NCBI RefSeq assembly: GCF_019392195.1
Contig: NZ_JAHXKI010000002.1
Coordinates: 1,364,001-1,428,000, forward strand
Source: Marinobacter sp. F4206
Lineage (GTDB): Bacteria; Pseudomonadota; Gammaproteobacteria; Pseudomonadales; Oleiphilaceae
Length of the DNA: 64,000 bases
Direction: 5' to 3'
Shown here: positions 1-8,503 of the stretch, piece by piece
How positions within the stretch are numbered: the stretch's first letter is position 1
Layout of the letters: every line of letters starts with the position of its first letter
Position numbers and translations under genes: made by a program
The notes under the pieces: generated by a model
Told to the model about the DNA's origin: nothing
Database searches by the model: none
The model's input: the letters and a program-made list of their open reading frames with translations, nothing else

Positions 1-2
1 CT

Positions 3-557
3 ATGCCGGTACAGCAGTTGAAGGAATTTCTCGACGAGGCAGATGTAGAATACATGTGCCTCTCTCACCCGCCTGCCTTCACCGCCCAGGAACTCGCCCA
101 CCACGTCAAGATTGCCGGCGACCGCGTCGTCAAGACCGTCATTATCGAACTGGACGGAAAAATGGCAATGCTGGTGATGCCCGCCACCTGGCGCATCCGC
201 TGGGACCGGTTGTCCCGTATTCTCGACACCGACTTTGTTGACCTTGCCGATGAACAGGAATTCCAGGACCGGTTTCCCGACTGCGAGGTCGGCGCCATGC
301 CTCCGTTCGGAAACCTGTTTGGCATGTCCGTTTACTGCTGCGAAGTGTTAACGGAGCAGCCTGAACTGGCGTTCGCCGCCGGCAGCCACACCGAATCCGT
401 GCATATGAAAACGGCCGATTTCCTGACCCTGGTGCAGCCCATGGTGCTGAATCAGGGGTTCACCAAGCCGGGCGCTCAAAAACCGGCCTGGCTGCTCAAG
501 GGTCGGCGCCGGCCGGATGACGTAAAGCCGGGCGTCACCGGCGCGGCCGGCTACTGA
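3..557 (+). CDS. YbaK/EbsC-family aminoacyl-tRNA deacylase-like protein (start may lie upstream)
   Basis: This 184-residue protein resembles the YbaK/ProX family, which removes wrongly attached amino acids from tRNA in the cytoplasm. The family pattern is visible in the early stretch VVKTVIIELDGKMAMLVMPA (lysine in a strand-rich core) and in the central GAMPPFGNLFGM, the glycine/proline loop at the active site. The first visible ATG lies two bases into the window, so the true start or a ribosome site could be outside it. The C-terminal 30 residues, rich in Arg, Lys and Pro, extend past the usual domain. Which tRNA it edits cannot be read from the sequence. Confidence 0.75.
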   Translation: MPVQQLKEFLDEADVEYMCLSHPPAFTAQELAHHVKIAGDRVVKTVIIELDGKMAMLVMPATWRIRWDRLSRILDTDFVDLADEQEFQDRFPDCEVGAMPPFGNLFGMSVYCCEVLTEQPELAFAAGSHTESVHMKTADFLTLVQPMVLNQGFTKPGAQKPAWLLKGRRRPDDVKPGVTGAAGY

Positions 558-639
558 GTTTGTAGCGGCCGGCTTGATCCGGGTCGCTTGTCTGATCCGC
601 GCCATCGCGTAAACTGTGGGCATCAGACAGGAACCCGAT

Positions 640-1935
640 ATGACGCAAGCTTTTGATATTGTCGTAATCGGCGCCGGCATGGTCGGTGCCGCCCTCGCCA
701 CGGGCCTGGGCCAGGACGGCTTCCGGGTGGCCGTGATTGATCGTTCGCCGGCACCCGCTTTCGCCCCGGATAGGGCTCCGGACATTCGCGTATCCGCACT
801 CAGCGCCGGCAGTGAACGTTACCTGCAGCAACTTGGCGCCTGGCAGCCGATTCTCGATATGCGCGCCACGCCGTACCAGCGACTGGCGGTCTGGGATGAG
901 ACTCGTCATCCCTTGTCCAGCCTGATGCCCCGGACACTGACCGAAGTGGAGTTTGATGCCGCCAGCCTGAAAACAACGCACCTGGGCCACATTGTTGAAA
1001 ACTCGGTGACGCAACAGGCGCTTTGGCAAACTGCCGACGACGAGCCGAAGGTTACGGTGATCGCCGGGCACGGGGTCTCCGCCCTGACGCAGGGTTCGCA
1101 ATCGGCGACAGTTACCCTGGACGACGGCCGCAGTCTCGACGCCCAACTGGTGATCGGCGCAGACGGCGCCCAGTCCGGGATTCGCGACATGGCCGGCATC
1201 GGTGTCTCCCGCAATCAGTACGACCAGCAGGCGATGGTGATCTCGGTGCGTTACCAGGGCCCAGCGGAAGACATCACCTGGCAGGGTTTTTATCCCAGTG
1301 GTCCGCGGGCCTTCCTGCCCCTGCACAGTGCCGGGGCGAGCCATCCGGGAGAGAGCTGGGCATCGCTGGTCTGGTATGACGCGCCCGAGCAACTGGCCCG
1401 ACTGAAGGCGCTGCCCAAGGAAGCACTGATGCTGGAAATCCAGCAAGCCTTCCCGGCGGAACTGCCCCTGCTCACACACATCGAGGCCCGGGCCAGCTTT
1501 CCCATTGCCCGCCAGCACGCCAAGCACTATTTTTCCCGGCGCGTGGTCCTGGCTGGCGATTCGGCCCATACCATCAACCCCCTGGCCGGCCAGGGGGTCA
1601 ATCTGGGGTTCCAGGATGCCCAATGCCTGCAGGCGATGCTCAAGGAAGCCAGGCGCGCCAACGACGACCTGGCCGACCCAAAGTGGCTTGGACAATACGA
1701 ACAGCAGCGACGGCCGGCTAACCGGCGCATGATGATGACGATGGACCTGTTCTATCACCTGTTCAGCAATCGTATTCCGCCAGTACACCTGCTGCGCAAC
1801 CTCGGGCTGGGTGCCGCTCGCGCCCTGCCCTTTGCCCGCAACCAAGTGGCCCGCTACGCCATGGGCATTGATGACCGGCTGCCAGCCGTTCTGACCCAGC
1901 TAACCGATCGGATTCCCGGGCTCAGGCAGTTCTGA
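640..1935 (+). CDS. UbiH/UbiF/VisC/COQ6-family FAD-dependent hydroxylase (ubiquinone pathway)
   Basis: A 431-residue flavin monooxygenase of the family that hydroxylates the benzoquinol ring during ubiquinone synthesis. The N-terminal FAD fold has the GAGMVG dinucleotide motif at residues 11-16. The second FAD motif GDSAHTINPLAGQG lies in the C-terminal half and is the signature of the UbiH/COQ6 group. I chose the ATG at 640 because AGGAA precedes it at good spacing and the FAD fold begins at once; a GTG at 616 would add only eight residues with no fold. Whether it acts as UbiF, UbiH or UbiI cannot be settled here. It sits alone between the deacylase and the HIT gene, all on the same strand. 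Confidence 0.85.
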   Translation: MTQAFDIVVIGAGMVGAALATGLGQDGFRVAVIDRSPAPAFAPDRAPDIRVSALSAGSERYLQQLGAWQPILDMRATPYQRLAVWDETRHPLSSLMPRTLTEVEFDAASLKTTHLGHIVENSVTQQALWQTADDEPKVTVIAGHGVSALTQGSQSATVTLDDGRSLDAQLVIGADGAQSGIRDMAGIGVSRNQYDQQAMVISVRYQGPAEDITWQGFYPSGPRAFLPLHSAGASHPGESWASLVWYDAPEQLARLKALPKEALMLEIQQAFPAELPLLTHIEARASFPIARQHAKHYFSRRVVLAGDSAHTINPLAGQGVNLGFQDAQCLQAMLKEARRANDDLADPKWLGQYEQQRRPANRRMMMTMDLFYHLFSNRIPPVHLLRNLGLGAARALPFARNQVARYAMGIDDRLPAVLTQLTDRIPGLRQF

Positions 1936-1982
1936 GCCGCCCGGACGCAACAAGTCATCGCCACCACGAACCAGGAGCAACC

Positions 1983-2348
1983 ATGTCAGAAACCATATTT
2001 ACCAAGATCATCAACCGGGAGATTCCGGCCGATATCGTCTATGAGGACGAGGTCAGCCTGGCGTTCCGCGACATCAATCCCCAGGCGCCGGTGCACCTGC
2101 TGGTCATCCCTAAGAAGGAGATTGTCAGCATTAACGAGATTGAGGAAAGCGACCGGGAGCTGGTCGGACACCTGTACTGGGTGGCAAGCAAGCTGGCGAA
2201 GGAGATGGGCTTTGCCGAGGACGGCTATCGCACGGTGATGAATTGCGGAGAGAATGCGGGGCAGACGGTGTTTCACATCCATCTGCACCTGCTGGCCGGC
2301 AAGCCTTTCGGCTGGCCACCCTATACCGATCGGATGAAACAGGCCTGA
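1983..2348 (+). CDS. hinT: HIT-family purine nucleoside phosphoramidase (HinT-like)
   Basis: This 121-residue protein has the full histidine-triad signature HIHLHLL with histidines at residues 98, 100 and 102, plus the N-terminal pattern TIFTKIINREIPADIVYED typical of HinT. Family members hydrolyse AMP-N bonds such as AMP-lysine and adenosine phosphoramidates in the cytosol. The ATG is preceded by AGGAG at six bases. Its stop lies 22 bases from the stop of phoU, which converges on it, with a short GC hairpin in between. Confidence 0.92.
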   Translation: MSETIFTKIINREIPADIVYEDEVSLAFRDINPQAPVHLLVIPKKEIVSINEIEESDRELVGHLYWVASKLAKEMGFAEDGYRTVMNCGENAGQTVFHIHLHLLAGKPFGWPPYTDRMKQA

Positions 2349-2362
2349 GCAGTGAGACCCTG

Positions 2363-2383
2363 GGTGGGGCTCAGCGCCCCACC
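2363..2383. terminator. Short GC hairpin between convergent hinT and phoU
   Basis: Eight-base stem GGTGGGGC/GCCCCACC with a five-base loop; it covers the phoU stop codon. No T-tract follows on either strand, so a terminator role is only an inference from its place between convergent genes. Confidence 0.3.
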
Positions 2384-3093
2384 ACCCGTTCGGCCTCTTC
2401 CACTGGCGTGTGGCGAACGTCCTCACCCTTCACCATGAAAATCACGTTCTCGGCGATGTTGCAGGCATGATCGCCAACCCGCTCCAGAGCCCGCAGAACC
2501 CACATCACCGACATGCACCGCGAGATATTGCGGGTATCTTCCATCATGAAGGTCAGCAGGGTTCGGGCGGCTGCCTGATACTCCTCGTCCACCCGTTTGT
2601 CTTCCTTCATGATCCGCAGGGCCTGCTCGGAATCCAGCCGGGCAAAGGCATCCAGTGCATCGTGCAGCATGCTCAGCACGTGGGTGCCGATGTGGCGAAC
2701 TTCCACGTAACCCCGGGGTGCCTGGCCCTCTTCGGACAATTTGATGGCCAGCTTGGCAATTTTCTTGGCTTCGTCACCCACACGTTCCAGGTCGGCGACC
2801 ATTTTGATCACGGAGATCACCAGGCGCAGGTCCCGGGCCGTCGGCTGGCGACGGGCGATGATGAGTGTCGCCTCCTCGTCAATGTCGATTTCCATCTGAT
2901 CGACGCGCTTGTCTTTGGCGCGGGTCTCCTCCGCCAGATGACCATCGCCATCCATGAGGGCCTGAATGGCGTTCTCCACCTGGGACTCGACCATCCCGCC
3001 CATTTTCAGGAACTCGGTCTTGAGATCCATCAGTTCGTCATTGAACTTGCGGGAAATATGATCCCCGTAAACATCGTCCTTCTTCGTAGGCAT
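2371..3093 (-). CDS. phoU: PhoU phosphate-signalling protein
   Basis: A 240-residue, all-helical protein with the two tandem PhoU domains, recognisable from paired stretches such as DLRLVISVIKMVADLERVGD and, in the second half, VMWVLRALERVGDHACNIAE (metal-binding E/D-rich helices). In the family it couples the Pst transporter to the PhoR/PhoB pair and restrains phosphate uptake. The ATG at 3093 has GGAGAA upstream at good spacing; a TTG at 3108 in frame is less likely. It is the last gene of pstSCAB-phoU, 33 bases after pstB. PhoB and PhoR are not in the window. Confidence 0.95.
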   Translation of the reverse strand: MPTKKDDVYGDHISRKFNDELMDLKTEFLKMGGMVESQVENAIQALMDGDGHLAEETRAKDKRVDQMEIDIDEEATLIIARRQPTARDLRLVISVIKMVADLERVGDEAKKIAKLAIKLSEEGQAPRGYVEVRHIGTHVLSMLHDALDAFARLDSEQALRIMKEDKRVDEEYQAAARTLLTFMMEDTRNISRCMSVMWVLRALERVGDHACNIAENVIFMVKGEDVRHTPVEEAERVVGR

Positions 3094-3126
3094 ACTGTGC
3101 TTCTCCAATGTTCCCCGGCGACGGAA

Positions 3127-4014
3127 TCAGCCGAAACGACCCGTGATGTAGGATTCGGTCAGTTCGTGTTCCGGCGAGGTGAATACTTTGTTGGTTTCGT
3201 TTACTTCCACCAGGTGACCAAGGTGGAAGTAGGCCGTTCGATGGGATACCCGTGCGGCCTGCTGCATGGAGTGGGTGACGATCACAATGGTGTAGCTCTC
3301 GGACAGCTCTGCAATCAGTTCTTCCACCTTGGCGGTGGCAATCGGATCCAGCGCTGAACAGGGCTCGTCCATCAACACCACTTCCGGGCTCACGGCAATG
3401 GCGCGGGCGATGCACAGGCGCTGCTGCTGACCGCCGGACATGCCGGTTGCGGTCGCATCCAGCCGGTCCTTCACTTCTTCCCACAAGCCGGCCTTACGCA
3501 GGCTGTTCTCGACAATTTCGTCCAGGTCGGACTTGCGGTTGGCAAGACCATGGATGCGGGGGCCATAGGCCACGTTGTCGTAGATCGATTTCGGGAACGG
3601 GTTGGGCTTCTGGAACACCATGCCGACCCGGGCACGCAGTTCCACGACATCCCGCTTGGAGTCGTAGATGTCCTGATCGTCCAGCTGCAGGGAACCCTTT
3701 ACCCGGCAGATATCGATACTGTCGTTCATCCGGTTCAGGCAGCGCAGGAACGTGGACTTGCCGCAGCCGGACGGGCCGATGAAAGCGATCACCTCGTTCC
3801 GGGCGATGTCCAGGCTGATTTTTTTGATCGCCCGGCTCTCGCCGTAGTAAACCTCGACGTCCCGGAGCTTGAACTTGGCGTCGTCGGCAAACGGTTTGCC
3901 CACGGTCTTGCCTTCCTCGATGACGGTATCGGTCGGCTTACTCTCCGAAACCGGCACGGCAGGCTCTTCCTGCTGTGACGCTTCACGGGTAATGCTTGAG
4001 TTCATGGTATTCAT
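3127..4014 (-). CDS. pstB: Phosphate ABC transporter ATP-binding protein
   Basis: The 295-residue ATPase that powers phosphate import. Walker [10 protein letters not shown] lies at residues 80-88, the ABC signature SGGQQQR at 193-199, and Walker B VVLMDEP at 212-218. The phrase [20 protein letters not shown] is diagnostic of PstB. About 40 residues before the ATPase core form a polar N-terminal extension not found in short PstB forms. The ATG at 4014 is preceded by AAGGAG; another in-frame ATG three codons later is possible. Eleven bases separate it from the end of pstA. Confidence 0.96.
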   Translation of the reverse strand: MNTMNSSITREASQQEEPAVPVSESKPTDTVIEEGKTVGKPFADDAKFKLRDVEVYYGESRAIKKISLDIARNEVIAFIGPSGCGKSTFLRCLNRMNDSIDICRVKGSLQLDDQDIYDSKRDVVELRARVGMVFQKPNPFPKSIYDNVAYGPRIHGLANRKSDLDEIVENSLRKAGLWEEVKDRLDATATGMSGGQQQRLCIARAIAVSPEVVLMDEPCSALDPIATAKVEELIAELSESYTIVIVTHSMQQAARVSHRTAYFHLGHLVEVNETNKVFTSPEHELTESYITGRFG

Positions 4015-4025
4015 CTTGATTCTCC

Positions 4026-5300
4026 TTACCACCGGCGCTCGAGGCGTTTACGCATCCAGATGGCCAATGCATTCATACTGATCAGGAAGGTCAACAGCAC
4101 CATAATGGCGGCTGACGCACGTTCGATAAAGGCCAGTTCGGGGCTGCCCGCCCACAGGAACACCTGCACCGGCAGTACGGTTGCGGAGTCGAAAAAGCCG
4201 CCGGGTACGTCAACGATAAAGGCCACCATGCCGATCAACAGCAGCGGTGCGGTTTCACCCAGGGCCTGGGCCATACCGATGATCGAGCCGGTCAGCATAC
4301 CCGGCATCGCCAGCGGCAACACATGGTGCAGAACCACCTGCATCTTGGAGGCGCCAATGCCCTCGGCCGCCTCCCGGATCGACGGCGGTACGCTCTTGAT
4401 GGCGGCCCGGCTCGATATGATGATGGTCGGCAGGGTCATCAGGGTCAGCACGAGACCGCCCACCACCGGCACCGAGCGCGGCATGCCGAACAGGTTGATG
4501 AAGACCGCGAGGCCGAGCAGACCGAAGATGATCGACGGCACCGCCGCCAGGTTGTTGATGTTCACCTCGATGAAATCGGTGAACTTGTTCTGGGGCGCGA
4601 ATTCCTCCAGGTAGATCGCCGCCGCAACACCAATCGGGAACGACAGGATCAGGGTGACAAACATGGTCAGCAGCGAGCCGACAATCGCCCCCAGAATACC
4701 GGCCTTGGACGGATCTCGGGAATCACCACCGCTGAAAAACACGTCGTTGAAGCCGGTCTCAATCACACCGCGCTCGAGCAACTCATCCACCCAGGCTTTC
4801 TGCTGGTCATTGAGCTTGATGGAATAACCGGCATCGCCGGCGTGCTTCACGTACACGTCCACATCGGTGTGGGAGAGGAACGTCATGGTCCGGGTGGTGT
4901 TCAGCCAGTCCGGGTTTTGCTGGAGGGCATCCCGCAGCGTGACCGAGGCATAGGGATTGATCAGGCCACGAACCGCGTCGCGGTCTTCCTCCGTGGCCCC
5001 CGGAATTTCCTGGATCAGGGACTGGACCAGCGGCTCGACAAAATCCGCCATCTTGACCTGGCGTTTGTCGGTCGGATCGTCCAGATACATCATCTCACCG
5101 TCGAGGTTCACCTCCATGGTGATGGAGGTCTTCATGAACCCGGTGTAGCCCTTACCGATGATATCGGTAAAGAGGATCACCAGGGCCGACAGTGCAATAC
5201 CGATGGCCACGATCCCGTAGGCCCGGAAGCGGCGTTCCTTACGATACCGGCGTTTGAGCGACTGGCGGACAAGCTCCGCCTGTGAACGTTGATCAGTCAT
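4026..5300 (-). CDS. pstA: Phosphate ABC transporter permease PstA (long form)
   Basis: This 424-residue inner-membrane permease carries the binding-protein-dependent transport domain in its C-terminal half, with the EAA-type loop [20 protein letters not shown] that contacts PstB. The N-terminal 200 residues contain one membrane segment (about 28-48) followed by a large periplasmic stretch, an extended form seen in many marine proteobacteria; E. coli PstA is only about 300 residues. The ATG at 5300 overlaps the end of pstC by eight bases, so the two are probably translationally coupled. A TTG at 5324 would lengthen it by eight residues. Confidence 0.94.
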   Translation of the reverse strand: MTDQRSQAELVRQSLKRRYRKERRFRAYGIVAIGIALSALVILFTDIIGKGYTGFMKTSITMEVNLDGEMMYLDDPTDKRQVKMADFVEPLVQSLIQEIPGATEEDRDAVRGLINPYASVTLRDALQQNPDWLNTTRTMTFLSHTDVDVYVKHAGDAGYSIKLNDQQKAWVDELLERGVIETGFNDVFFSGGDSRDPSKAGILGAIVGSLLTMFVTLILSFPIGVAAAIYLEEFAPQNKFTDFIEVNINNLAAVPSIIFGLLGLAVFINLFGMPRSVPVVGGLVLTLMTLPTIIISSRAAIKSVPPSIREAAEGIGASKMQVVLHHVLPLAMPGMLTGSIIGMAQALGETAPLLLIGMVAFIVDVPGGFFDSATVLPVQVFLWAGSPELAFIERASAAIMVLLTFLISMNALAIWMRKRLERRW

Positions 5301-6681
5301 ACTGTTCCCGATATTTACGGACAATTTTCAGGGCAATTACGTTGAGCAACAGGGTGGACAGGAACAGCATGGCGCCCAGGGCAAAGGCTGCCAGGGTCTT
5401 GGCGCTGTCAAACTCCTGATCACCGGTCAACAGGGTTACGATCTGCACGGTGACGGTGGTGACCGTCTCCAGCGGGTTGGCCGTCAGGTTGGCCGCCAGG
5501 CCAGCCGCCATGACCACAATCATGGTCTCGCCAATCGCGCGTGAAACCGCCAGCAAAACGCCGCCCATGATGCCCGGCAACGCTGCCGGGAAGATGACCT
5601 TCTTCATGGTCTCCGACTGAGTAGCCCCCAGGGCGAGCGAGCCATCCCGAAGCGACTGGGGGACCGCGTTGATCACGTCGTCCGAGAGCGAGGACACAAA
5701 CGGAATGATCATGATGCCCATGACGCCGCCGGCAGCCAGCGCGCTTTGCGACGAGGCATTAATGCCCAGCGAGTCGGCCAGGTCACTGATAAACGGCGCG
5801 ACGGTCAACGCGGCAAAGAAGCCGTAAACCACCGTGGGGATCCCGGCCAGCATCTCCAGCAGCGGTTTCACCACCCCGCGCACTCTCCGATTGGCGTACT
5901 CCGACAGGTAGATGGCGGAAAGCAACCCCACCGGCACCGCCACCACCATGGCAATGGCCGAGATCAGCAGGGTGCCGGTGAACAGCGGGATCATGCCGAA
6001 GGCACCCTCGGCAGCCACCTGGTCCGCCCGTAACGCGGTTTGCGGACTCCACTGGGAACCAAAGATAAATTCAGTGAACGGCACCTTCCCGAAGAAACGG
6101 AAGGTCTCGAAAGCGACCGAGAAAATGATGCCAACGGTGGTCAGAATGGCGAGGGCGGCGCAGGCGAAGAACAACCACTTCAGAATGGCCTCGACCTGGG
6201 AGCGGGCATTGAGCCGCGGACGGATGCGCAGCCAGCCAAGGAACCCCGCCAGAACCGCCACGGCAACCACAAGCACGGACATCAGCAGCCGGCTCTGGGC
6301 TCGCAATGCCTTCAGGCGCTCCGCCGCCTCGGCTATGGGCGCCTCGACAAACCCGGCAGGCAGGGCTCCACTGGCGACGTTACTGATTTTACTGAGCAGC
6401 AGACTGGCCTGTCCTTCTGTCCCCGGGACAAGCTCCTGGGGCAGTCCACCGATCACGATCAGCTGGATAACCTTGCCCTGAAAGGCGGCCCAGAGCCCAA
6501 GAACGACGAGCGCCGGGATCCCGCTCCACAGCGCGGCGCGGGCACCATAGTAGAATGGCAGGGATTTGAGGTGACGGATGCCCCCCAGCGGCATGGCCAG
6601 TGACCGGGACCGTGCATACCCAAGGCCATAGGCCACGATGGCGAGTACCAGGGTGAGCAGAAACAAATTAGCCGGTTGCAT
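5293..6681 (-). CDS. pstC: Phosphate ABC transporter permease PstC (long form)
   Basis: A 462-residue inner-membrane permease, partner of PstA. The C-terminal half holds the transport domain, with AVPQSLRDGSLALGAT as the loop facing the ATPase. The N-terminal part has two extra membrane segments (about 4-22 and 50-70) around a periplasmic region, again longer than the E. coli protein of about 320 residues. It begins 143 bases downstream of pstS, past a strong hairpin, and overlaps pstA. Confidence 0.94.
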   Translation of the reverse strand: MQPANLFLLTLVLAIVAYGLGYARSRSLAMPLGGIRHLKSLPFYYGARAALWSGIPALVVLGLWAAFQGKVIQLIVIGGLPQELVPGTEGQASLLLSKISNVASGALPAGFVEAPIAEAAERLKALRAQSRLLMSVLVVAVAVLAGFLGWLRIRPRLNARSQVEAILKWLFFACAALAILTTVGIIFSVAFETFRFFGKVPFTEFIFGSQWSPQTALRADQVAAEGAFGMIPLFTGTLLISAIAMVVAVPVGLLSAIYLSEYANRRVRGVVKPLLEMLAGIPTVVYGFFAALTVAPFISDLADSLGINASSQSALAAGGVMGIMIIPFVSSLSDDVINAVPQSLRDGSLALGATQSETMKKVIFPAALPGIMGGVLLAVSRAIGETMIVVMAAGLAANLTANPLETVTTVTVQIVTLLTGDQEFDSAKTLAAFALGAMLFLSTLLLNVIALKIVRKYREQYD

Positions 6682-6768
6682 GAATAATCCTGTCTACGAC
6701 TTCAAATAGGCGCCCAGTCTACAGATTCAAAGGTTCTGCGGCACCGGACGGTATTCCTCAACGTGCGA

Positions 6769-6802
6769 AAGGGTGCGGGCCCTATGGAGGACCCGCACCC
6801 TT
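6769..6802 (-). terminator. Hairpin between pstS and pstC
   Basis: Perfect 11-base stem AAGGGTGCGGG/CCCGCACCCTT around a 12-base loop. On the transcribed (minus) strand only three T residues follow, so it may be a partial terminator or an mRNA-stabilising structure that leaves pstS more abundant than the rest of the operon. The function is inferred from position. Confidence 0.55.
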
Positions 6803-6824
6803 GGTTAATCCCGATCCCTTCGGC

Positions 6825-7868
6825 TTACTTCAGCTCTTCCATTGCCAGGTTAGGCATGTTCTCTGCCTTGTCCATCAGGTTCATTAGCTGCTCGCGCGGC
6901 GGGATGATCAGGCCAACGTCTTTCAGGTAGCCGTTCTGGCCCATGGCTGCGTTGCTGACAAACTCACCAACGTATTCCTGGATACCCGGAACCACACCTA
7001 CGTGCGCCTTCTTCACGTAGAAAAACAGGGAGCGGGCTACCGGGTACTTGTCAGCAGCGATATCTTCGGCAGTCGGAACCATGCCGTTCAGGGTGGCGGC
7101 CTGAAGACGATCCGCATTCTCTTCCAGGAAGCTGTAGCCGAACACACCGTACATGTCAGTATCACCGATCAGCTTCTGAACGATGAGGTTATCATTCTCG
7201 CCAGCCTCGATGAATGCGCCGTCCTCACGCACGCTTTCACAGATGGCGCCGTGCTGGTCTTCGCTCAGGCTTGCCGTTTCCGGCAGTTGGTCACAACCGG
7301 CGGCGAGGGCCAGTTCGTTGAACGAGTCGCGGGTGCCAGAAGTCGGCGGAGGCCCCATTACACGAATCGGTTTGTTCGGCAGGCTGGAATCCACGTCGCT
7401 CCAGTTCTTGTTCGGATTAGCAACCCACTCGCCATCCACCGGTACCTTGGAGCCCAGAGCCAGGAAAAGCTGCTCAAGGGTAATGTCCAGGTTCTCGGCA
7501 TCCTTGGAACTGGCGATCACGATACCGTCAGAACCGATACGGAACTCGGTGATGTCGGTTACGCCGTTCTTCTGGCACAGCTCGTACTCGGAGGTCTTCA
7601 TACGCCGTGACGCATTGGTGATGTCCGGGTGCTGGGTGCCAATACCCTGACAGAACAGCTTCATACCACCGCCGGAGCCTGTGGATTCGAGCTTCGGAGT
7701 GCTGAAATCGGTTTTGGTGCCGAAGCGCTCGGCCACTACAGTTGCAAACGGATAAACCGTGGAGGAACCCACGATGCTGATCGTGTCTCGGGCCATGGCA
7801 GGTGCAGACACGGCGGCGACGGAGCCGGCCAGTGCAACAGTTGCGAGTGCTTTGTTCAGTTTAATCAC
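6825..7868 (-). CDS. pstS: Periplasmic phosphate-binding protein PstS
   Basis: A 347-residue binding protein that captures phosphate in the periplasm and delivers it to PstCAB. Residues 1-26 are a signal peptide ending in APAMA before RDT. The phosphate-binding signature IVGSSTVYPF follows directly, and later TGSGGGMKLFCQG and PPTSGTRDSF supply further anion contacts. It belongs to the longer PstS group with several cysteines rather than the short E. coli type. It is the first gene of the operon and has its own Pho box about 75 bases upstream of the ATG. Confidence 0.95.
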   Translation of the reverse strand: MIKLNKALATVALAGSVAAVSAPAMARDTISIVGSSTVYPFATVVAERFGTKTDFSTPKLESTGSGGGMKLFCQGIGTQHPDITNASRRMKTSEYELCQKNGVTDITEFRIGSDGIVIASSKDAENLDITLEQLFLALGSKVPVDGEWVANPNKNWSDVDSSLPNKPIRVMGPPPTSGTRDSFNELALAAGCDQLPETASLSEDQHGAICESVREDGAFIEAGENDNLIVQKLIGDTDMYGVFGYSFLEENADRLQAATLNGMVPTAEDIAADKYPVARSLFFYVKKAHVGVVPGIQEYVGEFVSNAAMGQNGYLKDVGLIIPPREQLMNLMDKAENMPNLAMEELK

Positions 7869-7942
7869 GTTGAGTCTCCATTAATCGGTTGGACTTTGTG
7901 TATGGATCTGTTTTACCGATGAATGCAGAGTAATCGGACTCT

Positions 7943-7960
7943 ATGACAACTTTGTTACAG
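7943..7960 (-). promoter_or_regulatory. Pho box (PhoB site) of pstS
   Basis: On the minus strand the sequence reads CTGTAAC-AAAG-TTGTCAT: two direct 7-base half-sites spaced as in the PhoB consensus CTGTCAT-N4-CTGTCAT, with two mismatches in the first half and one in the second. A weak -10-like TACTCT begins ten bases downstream, the spacing expected when a Pho box replaces the -35 element. This predicts induction at low phosphate. Confidence 0.75.
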
Positions 7961-8064
7961 GTTCTGAAATATAGTCGCGATAACGTAAATCTGCTTGCAG
8001 CAACAGCAAAGCCCGTTAACATGCGGGGTAAAACAATTCCAGAACTCCGAACAAGGCAGGCTCC

Positions 8065-8469
8065 ATGACGGCACTAGACGATGATAAACCCACTCCCCGC
8101 GGCGAGTTGACCCTCCAGATCGTTCCCCTTCCCTCTGACACCAACCCCAATGGCGACGTGTTCGCCGGCTGGCTGGTCAAGCAGATGGACATCGCGGCTG
8201 CCACCATGGCCGGGCGAATTTCACTGGGACGCAATGCCACCGTCGCCATGGACCGGATGGAATTTCTTTCACCCCTGCGGGTCGGTTCCCAGGTTGGCTG
8301 TTACTGCGAGCTGGTGGACATTGGCCGGAGCTCAATGAAGATCCTTGTGGAGGTTTGGACGCTGGACCGGACCGCGAAGCATCCGCGCAAGGTTACCGAG
8401 GGGCTGTTTGTGTACGTGGCCATTGATGAGCATGGGCGAATCCGGGAGGTCCCCGAACAGTCCCGGTGA
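8065..8469 (+). CDS. YciA-type acyl-CoA thioesterase (hotdog fold)
   Basis: A 134-residue single hotdog-domain protein. The stretch NPNGDVFAGWLVKQMDIAAATMA contains the N-x-x-G-x-V/I-x-G-G/W-x-L/M pattern, with the catalytic aspartate and active-site helix of the YciA/BFIT-like thioesterases, and VAMDRMEFLSPLRVGS forms the following strand. These enzymes hydrolyse a broad range of acyl-CoAs in the cytoplasm. Length matches E. coli YciA. It is divergent from pstS and stands alone, converging with an MFS gene. Confidence 0.85.
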   Translation: MTALDDDKPTPRGELTLQIVPLPSDTNPNGDVFAGWLVKQMDIAAATMAGRISLGRNATVAMDRMEFLSPLRVGSQVGCYCELVDIGRSSMKILVEVWTLDRTAKHPRKVTEGLFVYVAIDEHGRIREVPEQSR

Positions 8470-8503
8470 ACGGCAGCAAGGCCGGCAGACCTGGCCGTAG
8501 CGT

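Noticed and set aside
2410..3357. 315-codon plus-strand open frame opposite phoU and pstB
   Set aside because: Shadow of phoU/pstB: no family features, rich in His/Gly typical of antisense frames in GC-rich DNA.
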